Shown one piece after another: positions 34,623-47,138 of a stretch of DNA of 64,000 nt. How positions within the stretch are numbered: position 1 is the first letter of the stretch; every line of letters starts with the position of its first letter. Source of the stretch: Trissonchulus latispiculum (Eukaryota > Nematoda > Enoplea > Enoplida > Ironidae); assembly GCA_030248195.1 (NCBI GenBank), contig JASAND010011024.1:33165-97164 (forward strand), read 5' to 3'. Made by a program: the position numbers and the translations under genes. Below the pieces are notes generated by a model. That model was not told the origin of the DNA. It made no database searches and worked only from the letters and a program-made list of their open reading frames with translations.

Positions 34623-37549
34623 TAGTGCTCGGACCGGTTCCGATTTTTGAAACCGGTTCCGGTTCCGGTTCCAGAGCACCGGTTCCGGTTCCGGTTCCGG
34701 TTCCGGTTCTAGCTTCCGGTTCCGGTTCCAATTGAGATTTTTGTAAAAAGGCTTATAATTCAATTTTTCTAGTTTTTTATATAAATTGGACCAAAACCTT
34801 ATGAGCCAATGTTGTTATATGCTCAACGTTATTAATTTACATGTAAAATAGTAATTAATTTTTATACCAGTTTTAATAGTGTTAAAATGTGTTCAAAGTG
34901 TAATGAATATGTAAAAAATTTCAATCCTAAACTAATTTCCTGTGTCCCATGGTAATAGTTTGTTCAACTGTAACTAGGGGCCTTTTCGCGAATGGGTAGA
35001 GTAGAGTAGAGTAGAGTAGAGTTAAAATTAACTCTTTTAACCCTTTTCATGAATGCGCAGGGTTAAATTTAACTCTGCCTGTTTTAACTCTTTTAACTCT
35101 GCAGGGTTAAAAATCAAAGAGTTAAAAGAGTTAAAACTGGCAGAGTTAAAATTATCTCTGTGCATTCGCGAAAAGAGTTAAAAGAGTTAAAACTGGCAGG
35201 ACAACAATTGATCCTGTACTGTAATTCTGATGAACATAACCAGTTGCAGCTAAGTTCGCGTAACATTTGTCTAGATGTCTTTTCAAAAAGTCAAAAATTC
35301 AAATTGTTTAAAGTTTACAGTAATTTTCATGGCAAAATTAGCGCTTTAATTAATGCGCTTTTGAGAAAAAATTGAGCATTTGGTTAGTTGCAGTGTCCCG
35401 TTGATTCGGCTTTTCATGTTGTCAGCTCTCATACATACCTCAAATTTGCATTTACAGTTGGTGTTAAATAACTTACAAAAAATAATTTAGAGCCTATTTA
35501 TAATGATAACTAATTATTTAATTCATTTTATTTAATTATTATTTCTAAAAATGCAGCATGTTTAAAACATTTTGTTCGATGTATTTTTATTTTATTAAGT
35601 CGTCTATTTCGTTACTTTAGCGTAAATAATTCAGCAGAATATTGGTAAATGAAGCAAGTAATAAGTAATAATGAAGCATGTAGTAATTTCGAAGCATTAT
35701 GAACTATTCAATGAAATTATGTGTTGCACTTTCATTGGCTGGATTATCTTGTCATTTTTAAAGCTTTATTACGCGCGCAAAATGTGGCAATAACAATCTA
35801 AAGGATAGAAGATTTTAACTCGTTTAACCCACGTGCTGAGACGCGGGTTAAAATTCAATGTAAAATGTCGTGAGCGAGTTAAACGAGTTAAATTTAACCC
35901 ATTCATGAAAAGGGTAGAGTTAAATTTAACTCTGCAAGTTTTTAACTCTACGTGTCATTCACGAAAAGAGTAGAGTTAAATGAGTTAATTTTTAACTCTT
36001 TTGGCGAATGAGCGTAGAGTTAAAAATTTTAACTCTGCTTAACTCGGCGAATTAATTTTAACCCGTTTAACCCATTCGCGAAAAGGATCGAGTTAAATTT
36101 AACTCGTTTAACCCATTCGCGAAAAGGCCCTAAGTATAGAATTTACGCATTCACAGCATGTCACTGCCACTAATTAGCTGGTCCTCTCCTCTGATTTATT
36201 TTGCTTGACAATTTACCAAGAATTAGTTAACTCTTCGCAATCCTCTATCTTGCTTGCTCAAAAACTAGTCATGTTTCTTTTTTGCATTAACGTTGCGGAG
36301 ATACAGCAAGACATATACACTGGAATCCTATTTCTTGACATTTGGCGGTACATTGTAGCTGTAAGAAGTGAAAAAATGTAAAAATTTGGAAACAGAGAAG
36401 AATTCATACGTTTGTTTGTCTACGACTGTCTACTAAAAGAAAATTGCGAAAATCTGTATGCACCCATTCTATTCAGTGAAAACTGTACAAAACCAAAGTT
36501 AGGTTCCAGGTTAGAAAAAGAAATCTTAGGCTATATTTTGATATAAAGATGGTTCGTTAACTCCAAGTCAGGGTTTATTTTTGGTAGATATCGGATATTT
36601 GTGCATTTTTTGGCAATTTAAAAAATTGGGTGCGTTCTGGAAAAAATGCTTTTATTGCAAAAAAAAATTTGGAAAAAATTGTACGATTGTACCATTGTAT
36701 GAGAGCTACCATTGTACGCGTCGAACCGTTGTAAAGGAAAAAATGTGAAGAAATACTTTAAGAGAAATTGGCTTAATCCAGTCGTTTACTTCTGACAATG
36801 AAGGGGTATATATAAGTATATAAATACAACCCAAAGCAAAAATACTTAAATAATTAAATAGTGGCTTTGTAATCAAGAAAGAATAGAACAAAGTAAGGTG
36901 TTTGCGACGTTGCCTTGATCGAAAAATAGTAAGAAGATGCGGGGGCCTAAAAGCTACAGCTTTTTTTAAATTTGAAGCACTTTCGAAATTTTTAGGGCAC
37001 TTTGTGGTTAGCGGAAGTATAATTTGACTGTGCATTTAAGTGTGCATTATTAAATTCAAGTGTGCAGCTTGGAAAAAAGTGTGCATGTGCACAATAGAAT
37101 GCACAAGAGACAGACCTTGCTCCAAGTAAACAATTATTATTAATGCTTCAAAGTTGGTTACTCCAAAAAGGAATCATCAGCTCAAAAGTAATTGCATATC
37201 TTACCAACATGCAAAAAAAGTTAAAACTCTTACTTGTTAAAAAATAATGCCGCATAATAGGTTTCGGAAAACTTTCAAAAGATTACATTCAAAAGCTAGA
37301 AAAATTTTCAGAATTTCCAGACTGAAAGTGTTATTTAAAAGCTACAGAAATTTTGAAATTTGCAGGCGAAAACTTAATTTTTGGATACATTTTTCAAATC
37401 ATCTGAGACAAATTACACTGGAACCGGTCCGGTTCCAAATGCTACCGGTTCCGGTTCCGGTTCCGGTTCCGGTTCCGGTTCTAAAAATCCTTCCGGTTCC
37501 GGTTCCGGTTCCGGTTCTACCGGTTCCAGTGGAACCGTTCCGAGCACTA
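34623..37549. mobile_element. hAT-like element with CCGGTT arrays and perfect 8-bp TSD
   Basis: The ends TAGTGCTCGGACCGGTTCC and, inverted on the right, TAGTGCTCGGAACGGTTCC are flanked by an exact GTACGGGG duplication (34615-34622, 37550-37557). Arrays of CCGGTT follow inside each end (34656-34730, 37424-37530). The 2.7-kb interior holds the GAGTTAAAA foldback at 34977-36130 and AT-rich sequence. I recognise no transposase. The Pro-Val and Gly-Ser runs read here are products of the hexamer array. Confidence 0.88.
34977..36130. mobile_element. GAGTTAAAA foldback element
   Basis: The left end GGGGCCTTTTCGCGAATGGG and the inverted right end GGGCCTTTTCGCGAATGGGT match closely. Terminal zones (34998-35195 and 35815-36115) are built of GAGTTAAAA/TTTTAACTC units, including five GTAGA repeats at the left. 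The 600-bp centre is AT-rich and non-coding. An isolated right end of the same family appears at about 37800-37835. Confidence 0.75.
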
Positions 37550-37620
37550 GTACGGGGTCCTTCAAAGCCCCTATATGGGTACGGGGTCCTTCAAAGCCCC
37601 TATATGGGTATGGGGTCCAA

Positions 37621-38690
37621 ACGGGGGTACACTCACTCGCTCTATGTTTATGTGCTTAAGCTCTAAAACAAAGATGTACGTAAGTGTAGTTTGTGTCTGT
37701 TTCGAAGTTTAGAGCACAAACATAGTGGGCGAATTCGCTTTGTTGACTGGGGTCCAATTTGGGGTGGGGGTAAGCCGTTACGAACAGAGCATAGTTTTTG
37801 CTAACTCGTTTAACTCACTGCGCGAAAAGGCCCTAAGAGACATTATCTACAATGCTTTCTTTTCCTTTCCGTTTTGGTTTTCACATACGTACAAATGGCC
37901 GTTGACCGGTCCATTCCAGAACAAGTAGGCCCCAAAAGGGGCAGTATTCCTTAGTAGACCTGTTATTATTCAATTACAGTTGAATAATTTATTAGTAAAA
38001 ACTGAGGTCTTACTTCAATTCTTATTTCTGTTGGGGGTCTTGCTCTTGACAGCAGAAACCACAATTGGTGGAAGACGCCCCCATTTGAAGACGTCGCCAG
38101 AATAGGTCTTCGGTTTTTTAGTGTTTTGCGTTTGATCCTTGTTGCTTCTTCTAAGTTTTATGCTTTATCACCAAAATCCAGTGCGATATAGTACACATAT
38201 ACTATCTAACTACCTAAACCTACATAGTGCACCTTGGTGTAGCTTCCAAGCTACACTGGTGCTCAAAAATATGTGTAATGAAGTTGCTAGTCTCCAGAGA
38301 CAGAAAACGCTCTGCTCTCCGGTCTAGTGACAGAAACCGCTCTGCACTTGATTACACGGAAGGTCAGCGCGTCCACTTGCTAGAAGTAGACTTAGGCACC
38401 GGATCTCCGAAAGGTGGTGTTCCAAAATCAGAGATTCCCTGCAGCCAACCTTTGTAGGGGTCTTCTTCGTGAGGCACCAGAAAACCCCTATAGACAAAGT
38501 TTTGAGAGGCCAGGTTAAGCCTACTATGGACTTCCAGGAAGCGGTTTCCGACTTGACCCTCCCGACGGCAAAGTGGAACCAGCCCAGCAAAATGGGTGGG
38601 TTTGACAGTAAAACTGACTGCGGGAATCGATTCTCCGCGCCAGAAAACCATTGTATGGAAGATTTGAGCGTTCAAAGTTAAATAGATAGC
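37621..38690. other. Gene-free interval leading into a hairpin-ended element
   Basis: It includes a solo GAGTTAAA-family end (37800-37835, CGCGAAAAGGCCCTAAG). 38325-38690 probably belongs to the body of the element that ends at 39298. No gene is supported. Confidence 0.4.
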
Positions 38691-39298
38691 GAGAAATTTC
38701 GATTTTTCATTTTTCGAATTTTCGCCATTTTTGACGGGCCACTGTGGTCGCTAGGGAAGAGATAGAGACACGCAACCTGGACCGTTAGTTAGTTCAATAT
38801 ATGTAATTTCTGAATATAAAAAGAAATCAGCTCCAGCTCGTAATGTTCGACCTGAGCGACGACCACAAAAATGGTCACTTTTCGCTATGAGCCGACGTTG
38901 CGGCGCCACTGCGGCGCTGTGGCGCAGCTTCGGCGCAAAAAAGTTGTGATTCTTAAATTCTTTAGAGGGTACTACTAGACCCCATAGCCCTTTAGGTTGG
39001 CCCACCGCTGCAGATCACGTGAAAGCGGCGAACATTATGTACAATACAACCATCAAATAGGAGAAACCGGAAAAAAAACATCGCCGCCATAACCGGTCTG
39101 GGGCGCAACTTTTTAACGGTAAGTGATACGGGGCTGAAACTTCACAGACATACTAAACTCGATGCGCTCTACAAGTTGCGCATGAAATCTGCGCAGGATC
39201 TGCGCAGGATTTTGCGCAGCTTCTGCGCAGCTTATTTTAAACTGTCTCCAACCACTTTTCACACATATTATAGGGGTCGCTGCCGCGACCCCTATGAT
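38691..39298 (-). repeat. Hairpin-ended repeat element, copy 2
   Basis: 39111-39298 repeats window positions 1-214, including the TGCGCAGGAT minisatellite. It ends in the hairpin 39267-39298 (ATTATAGGGGTCGC, TGCC loop, GCGACCCCTATGAT). Two stem bases differ from copy 1 and both differences preserve pairing. Read on the minus strand, the hairpin is followed by ATAATATGTGTGAAAAG, as at the 11-kb and 44-kb hairpins. Confidence 0.7.
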
Positions 39299-40045
39299 AC
39301 GTATACAGTATCCTGCTTAAACCATAATATTCTGCTAAATAATATGATATTCTGCTAAAACCCCATCTCCAAATTGAAAAGTCCCGACCCCACCCTCAAA
39401 ATTTTGGAGACTGACCGACCCCACCCCCCAAATGGCTAATTCCCAGACCCCACCCTCAAACTTTTCGAAATTTTGGAAAAAATCGAAATTTCTCGGAGAA
39501 GTTTTTGCGAAAATATTACCAAATCGGTTGTAATATTGCTAAGTTTTTGGTTATAAACAGCGCTTATTTAGACCTTAGAAACATGTTGGCAAACAAGTTT
39601 GCGTGTTTAAAACCACTGCCACCACCACCATGATTGGTATTAGAAACGGCTGGAAATGCTAGTTTGGGCATAAAAATAGGAAAACATTTTTGGGGGAGGG
39701 TTTCGGGTTCCTGGGGCTCTCCAAAGTGCATACGTACATAGGTGTGGGGCTGGGCTTATTCTCCTAGGGGGCGGCCGGGGCAGCCAGTTGAACGTAAAAA
39801 CCATTCTCTACGCCAAAGATTAATAAGTTTTATCGTTTTTAGCATTTTTAAAAAATTGCCCTATGTTTATGTGTTTAACTGTATGAAACTTGTTTTAACG
39901 GTTTTATTGAGTTTCTGACTCAATATTGACCTTATTTTGGACTTAGAAACATGTTGGCAAACAAGTTTGCGTGTTTAAGACCACTGCCACCACCACCATG
40001 ATTGGTATTAGAAACGGCTGGAAATGCGAGTTTACCACCACCACA

Positions 40046-40073
40046 ACTACTACTACTACTATATACTACTATA

Positions 40074-40122
<49 letters not shown>

Positions 40123-40143
40123 GCTACTACTACTACTACTACT
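40046..40143 (+). repeat. (TAC)n/(CTA)n trinucleotide microsatellite
   Basis: A run of ACT/TAC triplets of about 100 bp with minor interruptions. The Tyr, Thr, Leu and Val homopolymer frames over it are artefacts. Confidence 0.95.
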
Positions 40144-40629
40144 TTATTGCCAGTACAACACGGCAGTTTGGGCATAAAAATTAATAGAATAACATTTTTG
40201 GGGGAGGGTTGGAGATTCTGGGGGGTCTCCACAGTGCATGGGTGCATATACCGGGGGGCTAGGTTTATTCTCCTGGGGGGCGGCGGGGGCCCTCCCCATA
40301 AACGACCTTCTTCCCCCCCCCAAAATTCGTTCCCCCCCCAAGAAAAAGTGGGTACACCTTTTGTTACCAACTTTTGCCCTGAAAAAATCTCTCAAACTCA
40401 AAAGAAGGCCAAATTTTCCTGCTTCGCCGGAGATTTTTACTCGATCTTCGATCTTAAATCCGCTTATTTTTGCACTAAACACGAACTTTTTGGCGATTAC
40501 ATATATATATACAAAAATAGCGCAATATTTAGCATGCTTTAGGAAAATTTTGAAAATATTTCGCCCTCCCCCAAGTGACTCGCCCCCGAAGGGCCCCCAA
40601 GAAACATTCCCTAGAATAAGCCCAGGGGA

Positions 40630-42590
40630 GACCATTTTCGCTGCCAAGGCATCTGTAGAGTATCCAGAACTTGAATCGCAGCCTCCTCCTTCTGTTTGCA
40701 ACGTGCCTCTCATAAAGGTTCGCTTTCACATAAAGGTGCGCTTGTGAATTGGCGTATCCTCTTGCCCAGCTGTTTCAATATTCCTTCAATGTAGGCCACT
40801 TTCCATCCGCTTGGAAAACGGCAAAGGTTATCCCGATATTTAAAAAGGGAGAATCCTGCAAATTACAGACCAGTGGCCCTACTTTCCCTGATCTCAAAGC
40901 TCATGGAACGATACATTGGAAATGCGATTGTGAAACACCTGGATGGAAGCCCAAGAAATTTTGACTGAGTCGCAGTTTGGCTTTCGCCATGGCCACAACA
41001 CCCTACACCCTCTTTTATTGTTGCATCAGTTGTCGGCAAATACACTTGACTCTTCACAGGAACTATGCATCTCTGCATTGGATATCGCGGCAGCTTTCGA
41101 CACTGTGTGGCACAAGGGTCTATTGCAAAAGTGCGACTCCTGTGGTATCAGAGGGCAGCTGCTTCGATGACTAGAAAGCTATCTACAAGATCGCGAACAG
41201 CTGGCATGTATCGACGGAGCAAAATCCCTCCCTGTGCCTGTTGTTGCTGGGGTCCCCCAAGGCTCCATTCTTGGACCACTCCTTTTCCTGATTTACATCA
41301 ATGATTTGCCATCTGAAATCACGAATCCGTGCCTTATTTTCGCTGATGATTGCACCTTACTGCAGCGAGTACCAAAGGCATCTGACCGAGTTCGATGTCG
41401 CGAGTCTTTACAACAGGATATGGACAAAATTGTGGAATGGGCCGGGCGCAATCAACTAAAGTTTGCCCCAAGGAAAACACAAATGATGACAATATCAAGG
41501 AGACGTGATCGCGGAGAAGGGAATGTTCCGCCTCTGTCGATGACAGGCACAGAAATCGAGGAAGTTGATAGGCTTAAGCTGCTTGGAGTGGTATTTGAAG
41601 AAGATGGGACTGTAAGGATCATGTTCTGGCCAAAGCCGCAACGGCTGGGAAAGTTGTAGGAATGCTACGCCGCCAGTCATGTTTCCTATCAGAGGAAGCT
41701 CACTACAGAGTCTATGTATCCGCTATTCGGCCTATAATGGAATACGCAGGTCCAGTTTTCGTCAACGTTCCATTAACCTACTTGAACTTGTTAGACCGGA
41801 TACAGCACCGAGCAGCTCGCCTTTTCCCCAACTTGACTCACAAACTCGATGCCTTGTCACTTCGGCGGGACGTCTCTGGCTTGTGCTAAGTGCACAGGCT
41901 TGTACACGACACCTCCCCAAAACTTCTGGTACGTCATCTGAAGCCGAGGCCTATCTGGAATGCACGTCCTACGAGACCAGCGAAATATCAATGGGCGCAC
42001 TTGCAGTACCCAAATCAAGAACTTCGGCTCATCAACGCAGGGTATTTTTTACGGGGGGGGGGGGGGCGGGGGCCCCCCGAAATTGACCTTCCCCCCCGAA
42101 AATGCCTCCCCCCGAAATCGCCCCCCCCAGGGATTTTTTTCTGCCCCCTTAATGAGGTCTACATTTTTTCCAAAAATGGTCAAATTTTCAAAAATTGTCC
42201 GGCTTCCCCCGAGATTTTTTGTAAAAATGGCTATTTTTACCTTAAATCCTGGAATTTTTTGAGAACTTTTTGTGTTTCGCCATGCAAAATACGCCAAAAA
42301 TACCCTTTTTGGCTTATTTTTGCAAAAAAAATCTCCCCCCCCCCCCAAAAATTTCTCCCCCCCCCCCGGGAAGCCCCCCGGGAAAAATCCCTAAAAAATA
42401 CCCTGCATCAACGGTCATCTCTCCGTAGCCTCTTGCGTAAATGGAACTGCTTGGGCGATGAGACTGTATCTCTCACCAACAAGTCTGAATTCAAGAAGGC
42501 CACTGTTCGGAAGCTGCGACAGGATGCCGAGATACCGGAATGCCGGTCCTAGACATAAGAAATAAGTAGACCACTCAAACCTTTATGACC
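40630..42590 (+). pseudogene. Decayed Jockey/CR1-type LINE ORF2 (reverse transcriptase)
   Basis: Reverse transcriptase motifs appear in order but in different frames. PLAQLFQYSF and PSAWKTAKVIPIFKKG lie near 40760-40855. In a shifted frame is ANYRPVALLSLISKLMERYI (about 40858-40920). QFGFRHGH and SALDIAAAFDTVWHKGLL follow (40970-41130), then GVPQGSILGPLLFLIYIND (41246-41302) and the catalytic FADD box (41339-41350), with a C-terminal YRVYVSAIRPIMEYAGPVF block (41707-41763). At least four frameshifts or stops break it, and the N-terminal palm and endonuclease are missing. A hAT MITE (42038-42405) interrupts the C-terminal end, which resumes after it and stops at 42552. It is a dead copy. Confidence 0.88.
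42038..42405. mobile_element. Complete hAT MITE inserted in the LINE
   Basis: Perfect 14-bp inverted ends CAGGGTATTTTTTA are flanked by an exact 8-bp duplication CATCAACG (42030-42037, 42406-42413). The interior has long G and C runs near both ends. Removing it and one duplication restores continuity of the LINE C-terminal coding sequence. Partial relatives occur at 6585 and 13977. Confidence 0.92.
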
Positions 42591-43100
42591 TTTTTTTGAA
42601 CTTAGAAACATGTTAGCAAACAAGTTTGCGAGTTTAAAACCATTGTCTAATGATAAAATTACTTTATGGTTAGACGTTTTTATCATTATATATAAAGGCT
42701 GCAAATGTGATTTTTGGCATAAAAATGAAAAATTTTTGGGGGATGGTCAGGGTGGGGGAACCCTCCTGCCATTTTTTCTACTCTCCCCAGAACGTTTTGG
42801 TTGGGAGAGAACATCTCCCAACTGGGGGGGGGGGTAGTAGAAATGGCCAAAGTTTGGGTTCGTATTTTTAGGGTAAATTTGGCACAACATTTTTAAAAAT
42901 GTTCAAATTTTTGTATTAATGTGTTTATTATTGCGAGAAATACACCTTTTAACTGTATTATTGACATTCTGGCTCAATCTTGACCATATTTTGGACTTGG
43001 AGGCATGTTGGCCATAAAGTTTTGAGTTTAAAGTCGCTGTCTCATGTTAATATGTAGTATATAGTTTATGATTACATATTTTTGGCATTACGAACGGCTT

Positions 43101-43877
43101 AAAATGCGACTTTTGGCACTAAAGGATTTATTTTTGGTGGAGGGTTGGGTTTGTTGTTGAGGTCTCCAGAGGGGAGGTTGAGGAGGGCTCCCCCCACCTG
43201 AGCACCCCTCCCAACGGTTTTTTGGACACAAAAAGTTATATATATATATAGCTAAAAGCTGGAAGATACATTTTTTGAAAATTTTTTAAATTTTGGCTTC
43301 AAGTCGCGTTAAAGCACTGCAGTGTGTCAACGCCTAAGACGTTGAAAATTTCCTTAACTGACTTTAAACTGGTTAGTTTTCTATGCTACGTATATATAAA
43401 TCGTCTTTCCTTAGTTTGGTTTTCGTTCTCCAAAAAATTATCCTAAAAAGGCGGTTTGGCCGGTATTGTATATGTATAGCTCGCACATACAACATTATGG
43501 TAGTTTTAAAACTCCATCTTGAACCTTTAAGTTTGTTTATTGCATATTTGTTTGTACGAACTGTATATACGCACGCTGACTGAAGGTTTTTGTGACAAAA
43601 CTGGTTGGCGCGTTTGTTTTGGAACAACTTGCACTGACTTCAATACGTATCTATGTTTACGGTCGCTCTAGCCTTTTTGGAGTGGTGGCAAAAACTCATA
43701 AAAATCCCTATTTCTTCGATCAATACTCATTTCCGTGTGGTAATGCATTTCATTTCTGCAGAGCTACATACATCCCACAATGCATTAGACCATGTAAAAG
43801 TATGTATGTTTGTTGAATTAAGTTGTAGATTTACGTTGTACATATACGTAAGTACATATGCTCATGCTTATGCATCG

Positions 43878-43913
<36 letters not shown>

Positions 43914-44408
43914 TACGTAAATATAATTTGTGTACGTATATATGTTTCAGGGGAGAACTAGTCATCTGGGTTGACTGGCTGCCGTTATCATTATTATTTT
44001 TTGTTGTGCTTTTATTTGCTCCTGTGTAATTCCATTCTCTCTTTCTGTTTCACGGTGAGGAGTGTGTCACTTTTGCCGCGACTGTCTTGTAACAGCAGGA
44101 GTGAGTGATTGACAGCTGCTCTGCTCTGCTCTCTATTCATTCCTCCCGTTTTTCTCCTCTTGTCAACTCTCAACTAGAAGTACAGGTACGTAAACTTTTA
44201 CAATGCACAATGAACATAAAAGGAAGAGTTTATTATGTAAACATTTGTATGCTTGTTATAACACTTTACATTAACGTGTCAAGTCGATGATATGATGTCG
44301 AGATGTTGTTGCCGTTGTGAGAGCCCTATTGGCAAGAAGGCGTAAAAGGCTAATGGAAAGCACGTAGAATACCGCTAACTTCATTAACGAATAGAGCCAG
44401 TAGTGTAT
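43101..44408. other. Gene-free interval with microsatellite
   Basis: It holds a (TA)n(CA)n tract (43878-43912). A TC-rich stretch ends ACAG|GTACGT (about 44110-44190), which could be an unassigned 5' exon boundary. I cannot connect it to any coding exon. Confidence 0.35.
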
Positions 44409-44442
44409 ATTATGTAGGGGCGCGATAGCGCCCCTACATAAT
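44409..44442. repeat. Terminal hairpin, 15-bp perfect arms, GATA loop
   Basis: The arms ATTATGTAGGGGCGC and GCGCCCCTACATAAT surround GATA. An identical hairpin is at 49259-49292 and a variant at 11119-11153. Confidence 0.95.
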
Positions 44443-45059
44443 ATGGGTAAAAAGGCGTCTGCGCGGCCCCCTGGAGACCGTGTTGGCCTGGTGCCAGCTA
44501 ATTAGAGGTCCGGGAATGGTAAAAAGGTTACCATCGTAAACAACTCGAGTAGTACTACAAGTACCACCATACTTTTGGTTCGAATTCGAAACTTCGAATT
44601 TTTGCACTAGGCGATAGTTACCGTGCGTTTGTTTTTTTCTCGGTGAATAACGCTTATTGGAAATGCATTTTACGGCTAAGTGTTGGAACGATGTGGGCAT
44701 TTTGGCACCATACTACTATTATATGTTGGTAGACAGGATCCCCCCATGCTACCTTTTTTTGGTCATTTTGGCACCTGGCCAATTTTGGCTCTGTGCCAAG
44801 GCCCTAAAGTCGGACTTTCGCTATTTTTCGCAAATTTTGGTCACACTTTTCTAGAACTGGGTAGAAGCTGGAGAGGTCTAGTATCTTTTGTTGAAAATTA
44901 CCAGTAGGGGTGCATAAAGTAACGAGGGGGATTTTTTAATTTTGCTCCCTAGCTTTCAGGAGATGGGCCCAAACTTTGCATTTTTTTGGCCTGTTTGGGC
45001 GAAAAGTTTCTAAGTCCCACTTTTACAAGAAATGGCCTAAAAGTCGCTAAAAATGGCGT

Positions 45060-46175
45060 TTTTCGGCCTTGGGGTGGTGCCCATATATAGTAAATCGGGG
45101 TCGCTGAAAACGATGAGCATACTGCCGATACCGCCCGAAGTGACCACTGGTCAGCATGGCTCCCGTGGTTCCTCGCCCAGGGTCAAAGTTGGGAAAACTC
45201 ACTCTAAACAGCGTTTTTCGGCGTCTTGGTCGGGGGCATATATAGTAAATCGACTACGCTCGTTTCAATGGGCATATCGCCGAAACCGACGGAAGTGACC
45301 ACTGGTCACTACAGCCTATGGTGCCTATTGACCACTGGTCAAACGGCCTAAAACTAAGTTTTTCGGCATTTTGGTCGGTGGCATATATAGTAAATCGACT
45401 ACGCTCGTTTCAATGGGCATATCGCCGAAACCGACGGAAGTGACCACTGGTCACTACAGCCTATGGGGCCTATTGACCACTGGTCAAACGGCCTAAAACT
45501 GCGTTTTTCGGCATTTTGGGCGGGGGCATGTATAGTAAATCGACTACGCTCGTTTCAATGGGCATATCGCCGAAACCGACGGAAGTGACCACTGGTCACT
45601 ACAGCCTATGGGGCCTATTGACCATTGGTCAAACGGCCTAAAACTGCGTTTTTCTGCATTTTGGGCGGGGGCATGTATAGTAAATCGACTACGCTCGTTT
45701 CAATGGGCATATCGCCGAAACCGACGGAAGTGACCACTGGTCACTACAGCCTATGGGGCCTATTGACCAGTGGTCACACGGCCTAAAACTGCGTTTTTCG
45801 GCTTTGGGGCGGGGGCCAATAGAGTAAATCGACTACGCTCGTTTCAATGGGCATATCGCCGAAACCGACGGAAGTGACCACTGGTCAAACGGCCTAAAAC
45901 TGCGCTTTGGCGGTTTGGTCGGGGGCATATATAGTAAACCGACTACGCTCGTTTCAATGGGCATATCGCCGAAACCGACGGAAGTGACCACTGGTCACTA
46001 CAGCCTACGGGGCCTATTGACCACTGGTCAAACGGCCTAAAACTGCGCTTTGGCGGTTTGGTAGTGGGCATATATAGTAAACCGACTACGCTCGTTTCAA
46101 TGGGCATATCGCCGAAACCGACGGAAGTGACCACTGGTCACTACGGCCAACCACTGGTCAAACGGCCTAAAACAG
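45060..46175. repeat. Minisatellite with GACCACTGGTC palindromes, unit 1
   Basis: About eight units of 112-148 bp. Typical units contain GCGTTTTTCGGC, GGGGGCATATATAGTAAATC, GACTACGCTCGTTTCAATGG, CATATCGCCGAAACCGACGG and two copies of the palindrome TGACCACTGGTCA separated by CTACAGCCTA. Some units lack the second half. The short frames across it are repeat products. Confidence 0.92.
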
Positions 46176-46500
46176 CGTTTTGGGATGAACCGGATTTAGA
46201 GTTACCGTTCGTTCGCTTCGAATGGCACTCAAAAAATATGTCTTTAGTCAGCGCTTATATTTAAATGGCTGAAATTATTGTTAACTGGATCACTGCTGTC
46301 ATGGCTTACTTAGCCTGATTTGCAGGTTGTGTATAGTTTATATGCTTACACAAATGGCGTAATGTCATGATGCATTAGACGCTTCGAGGAGAATCTTTAA
46401 AAGGACAGAAGGACAAGAAACAAAAATGCTCCTGTGGAGCATGAAAAAAGTAATATGGGTGATGGTGAGGTTGCAAAATCAAGAGAGGACTAGTTTTTAA

Positions 46501-46949
46501 TAGAGATGCACCGGGGCCGCCACTACCGGGGCCGGGGCCGGGGCCGGGACCTCATCGTGGCCCCGGCCGGGGCCGGGGCCACCTTGGCCCCGGTACCGGG
46601 GCCGGGGCCGGGGCCTGGAAATTGGGGGTCCAAATCGAAAATTTTTAAAAATTTTCTGGAAAATTTTAATTTTGCGATAATTTTTGATATGCAAACGTTG
46701 CTATCCTTGTTTTCATTAATATCGGCGCAAAACAAACGATTTTTAACACTTTTTGACTTTCGAAAATTCAAAATTTTGGTCAAAAAATGTCAAAAATTCA
46801 CAAAATTTTGCTAATTTTTGGCCCCGGTCGGTACCGGGGCCTGACCACCGGGGCCGGGGCCGGGACCTGACTACCGGGGCCGGGGCCGGAGCCGGGGCCG
46901 GGCCCCGGCACCGGGGCCGGGGCCGGGGCCAGGCCCCGGTGCATCCCTA
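46501..46949. mobile_element. hAT MITE with GGGGCC arrays, unit 1
   Basis: The ends TAGAGATGCACCGGGGCC and, inverted on the right, TAGGGATGCACCGGGGCC are flanked by an exact GTTTTTAA duplication (46493-46500, 46950-46957). Terminal arrays of GGGGCC occupy 46510-46615 and 46830-46940 around an AT-rich core of about 200 bp. Confidence 0.9.
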
Positions 46950-47138
46950 GTTTTTAAAATGCTTAATATGGGGCTAGGTTCAAAAATAGAAGAGGACTAG
47001 GTTGTGAGCGAATTAATATGGGCACAGCTTCGCCGAACAACCCATATTCGCGGGATTTCACGCTTCGTCTTAGCTTTTGTCGCATACAGAGCTATCAATT
47101 TCAGTCAGTAATAAGAAAGTTAAGAAGTTGAATATATA

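Larger units (their letters stand above)
34566..37620. repeat. 29-bp minisatellite split by a hAT insertion
   Basis: Units of CCTTCAAAGCCCCTATATGG plus GTACGGGGT occur left (34577-34622) and right (37550-37618) of the 34623-37549 element. Without the insertion they would form one array of about four units. Confidence 0.8.
39540..43100. repeat. Diverged roughly 370-440-bp repeats, four copies, split by a LINE
   Basis: The phrase CTTAGAAACATGTTGGCAAA with CAAGTTTGCG.GTTTAAAACCA recurs near 39580, 39950, 42600 and 42990. Each copy is followed by GGCATAAAAAT, TTTTTGGGGGAGGG and a CTCCA tract. The LINE at 40630-42590 separates the second and third copies. Confidence 0.7.

Noticed and set aside
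39971..40370. Leu, Tyr, Thr and Val homopolymer frames on both strands
   Set aside because: Products of the CTA/TAC triplet repeat.
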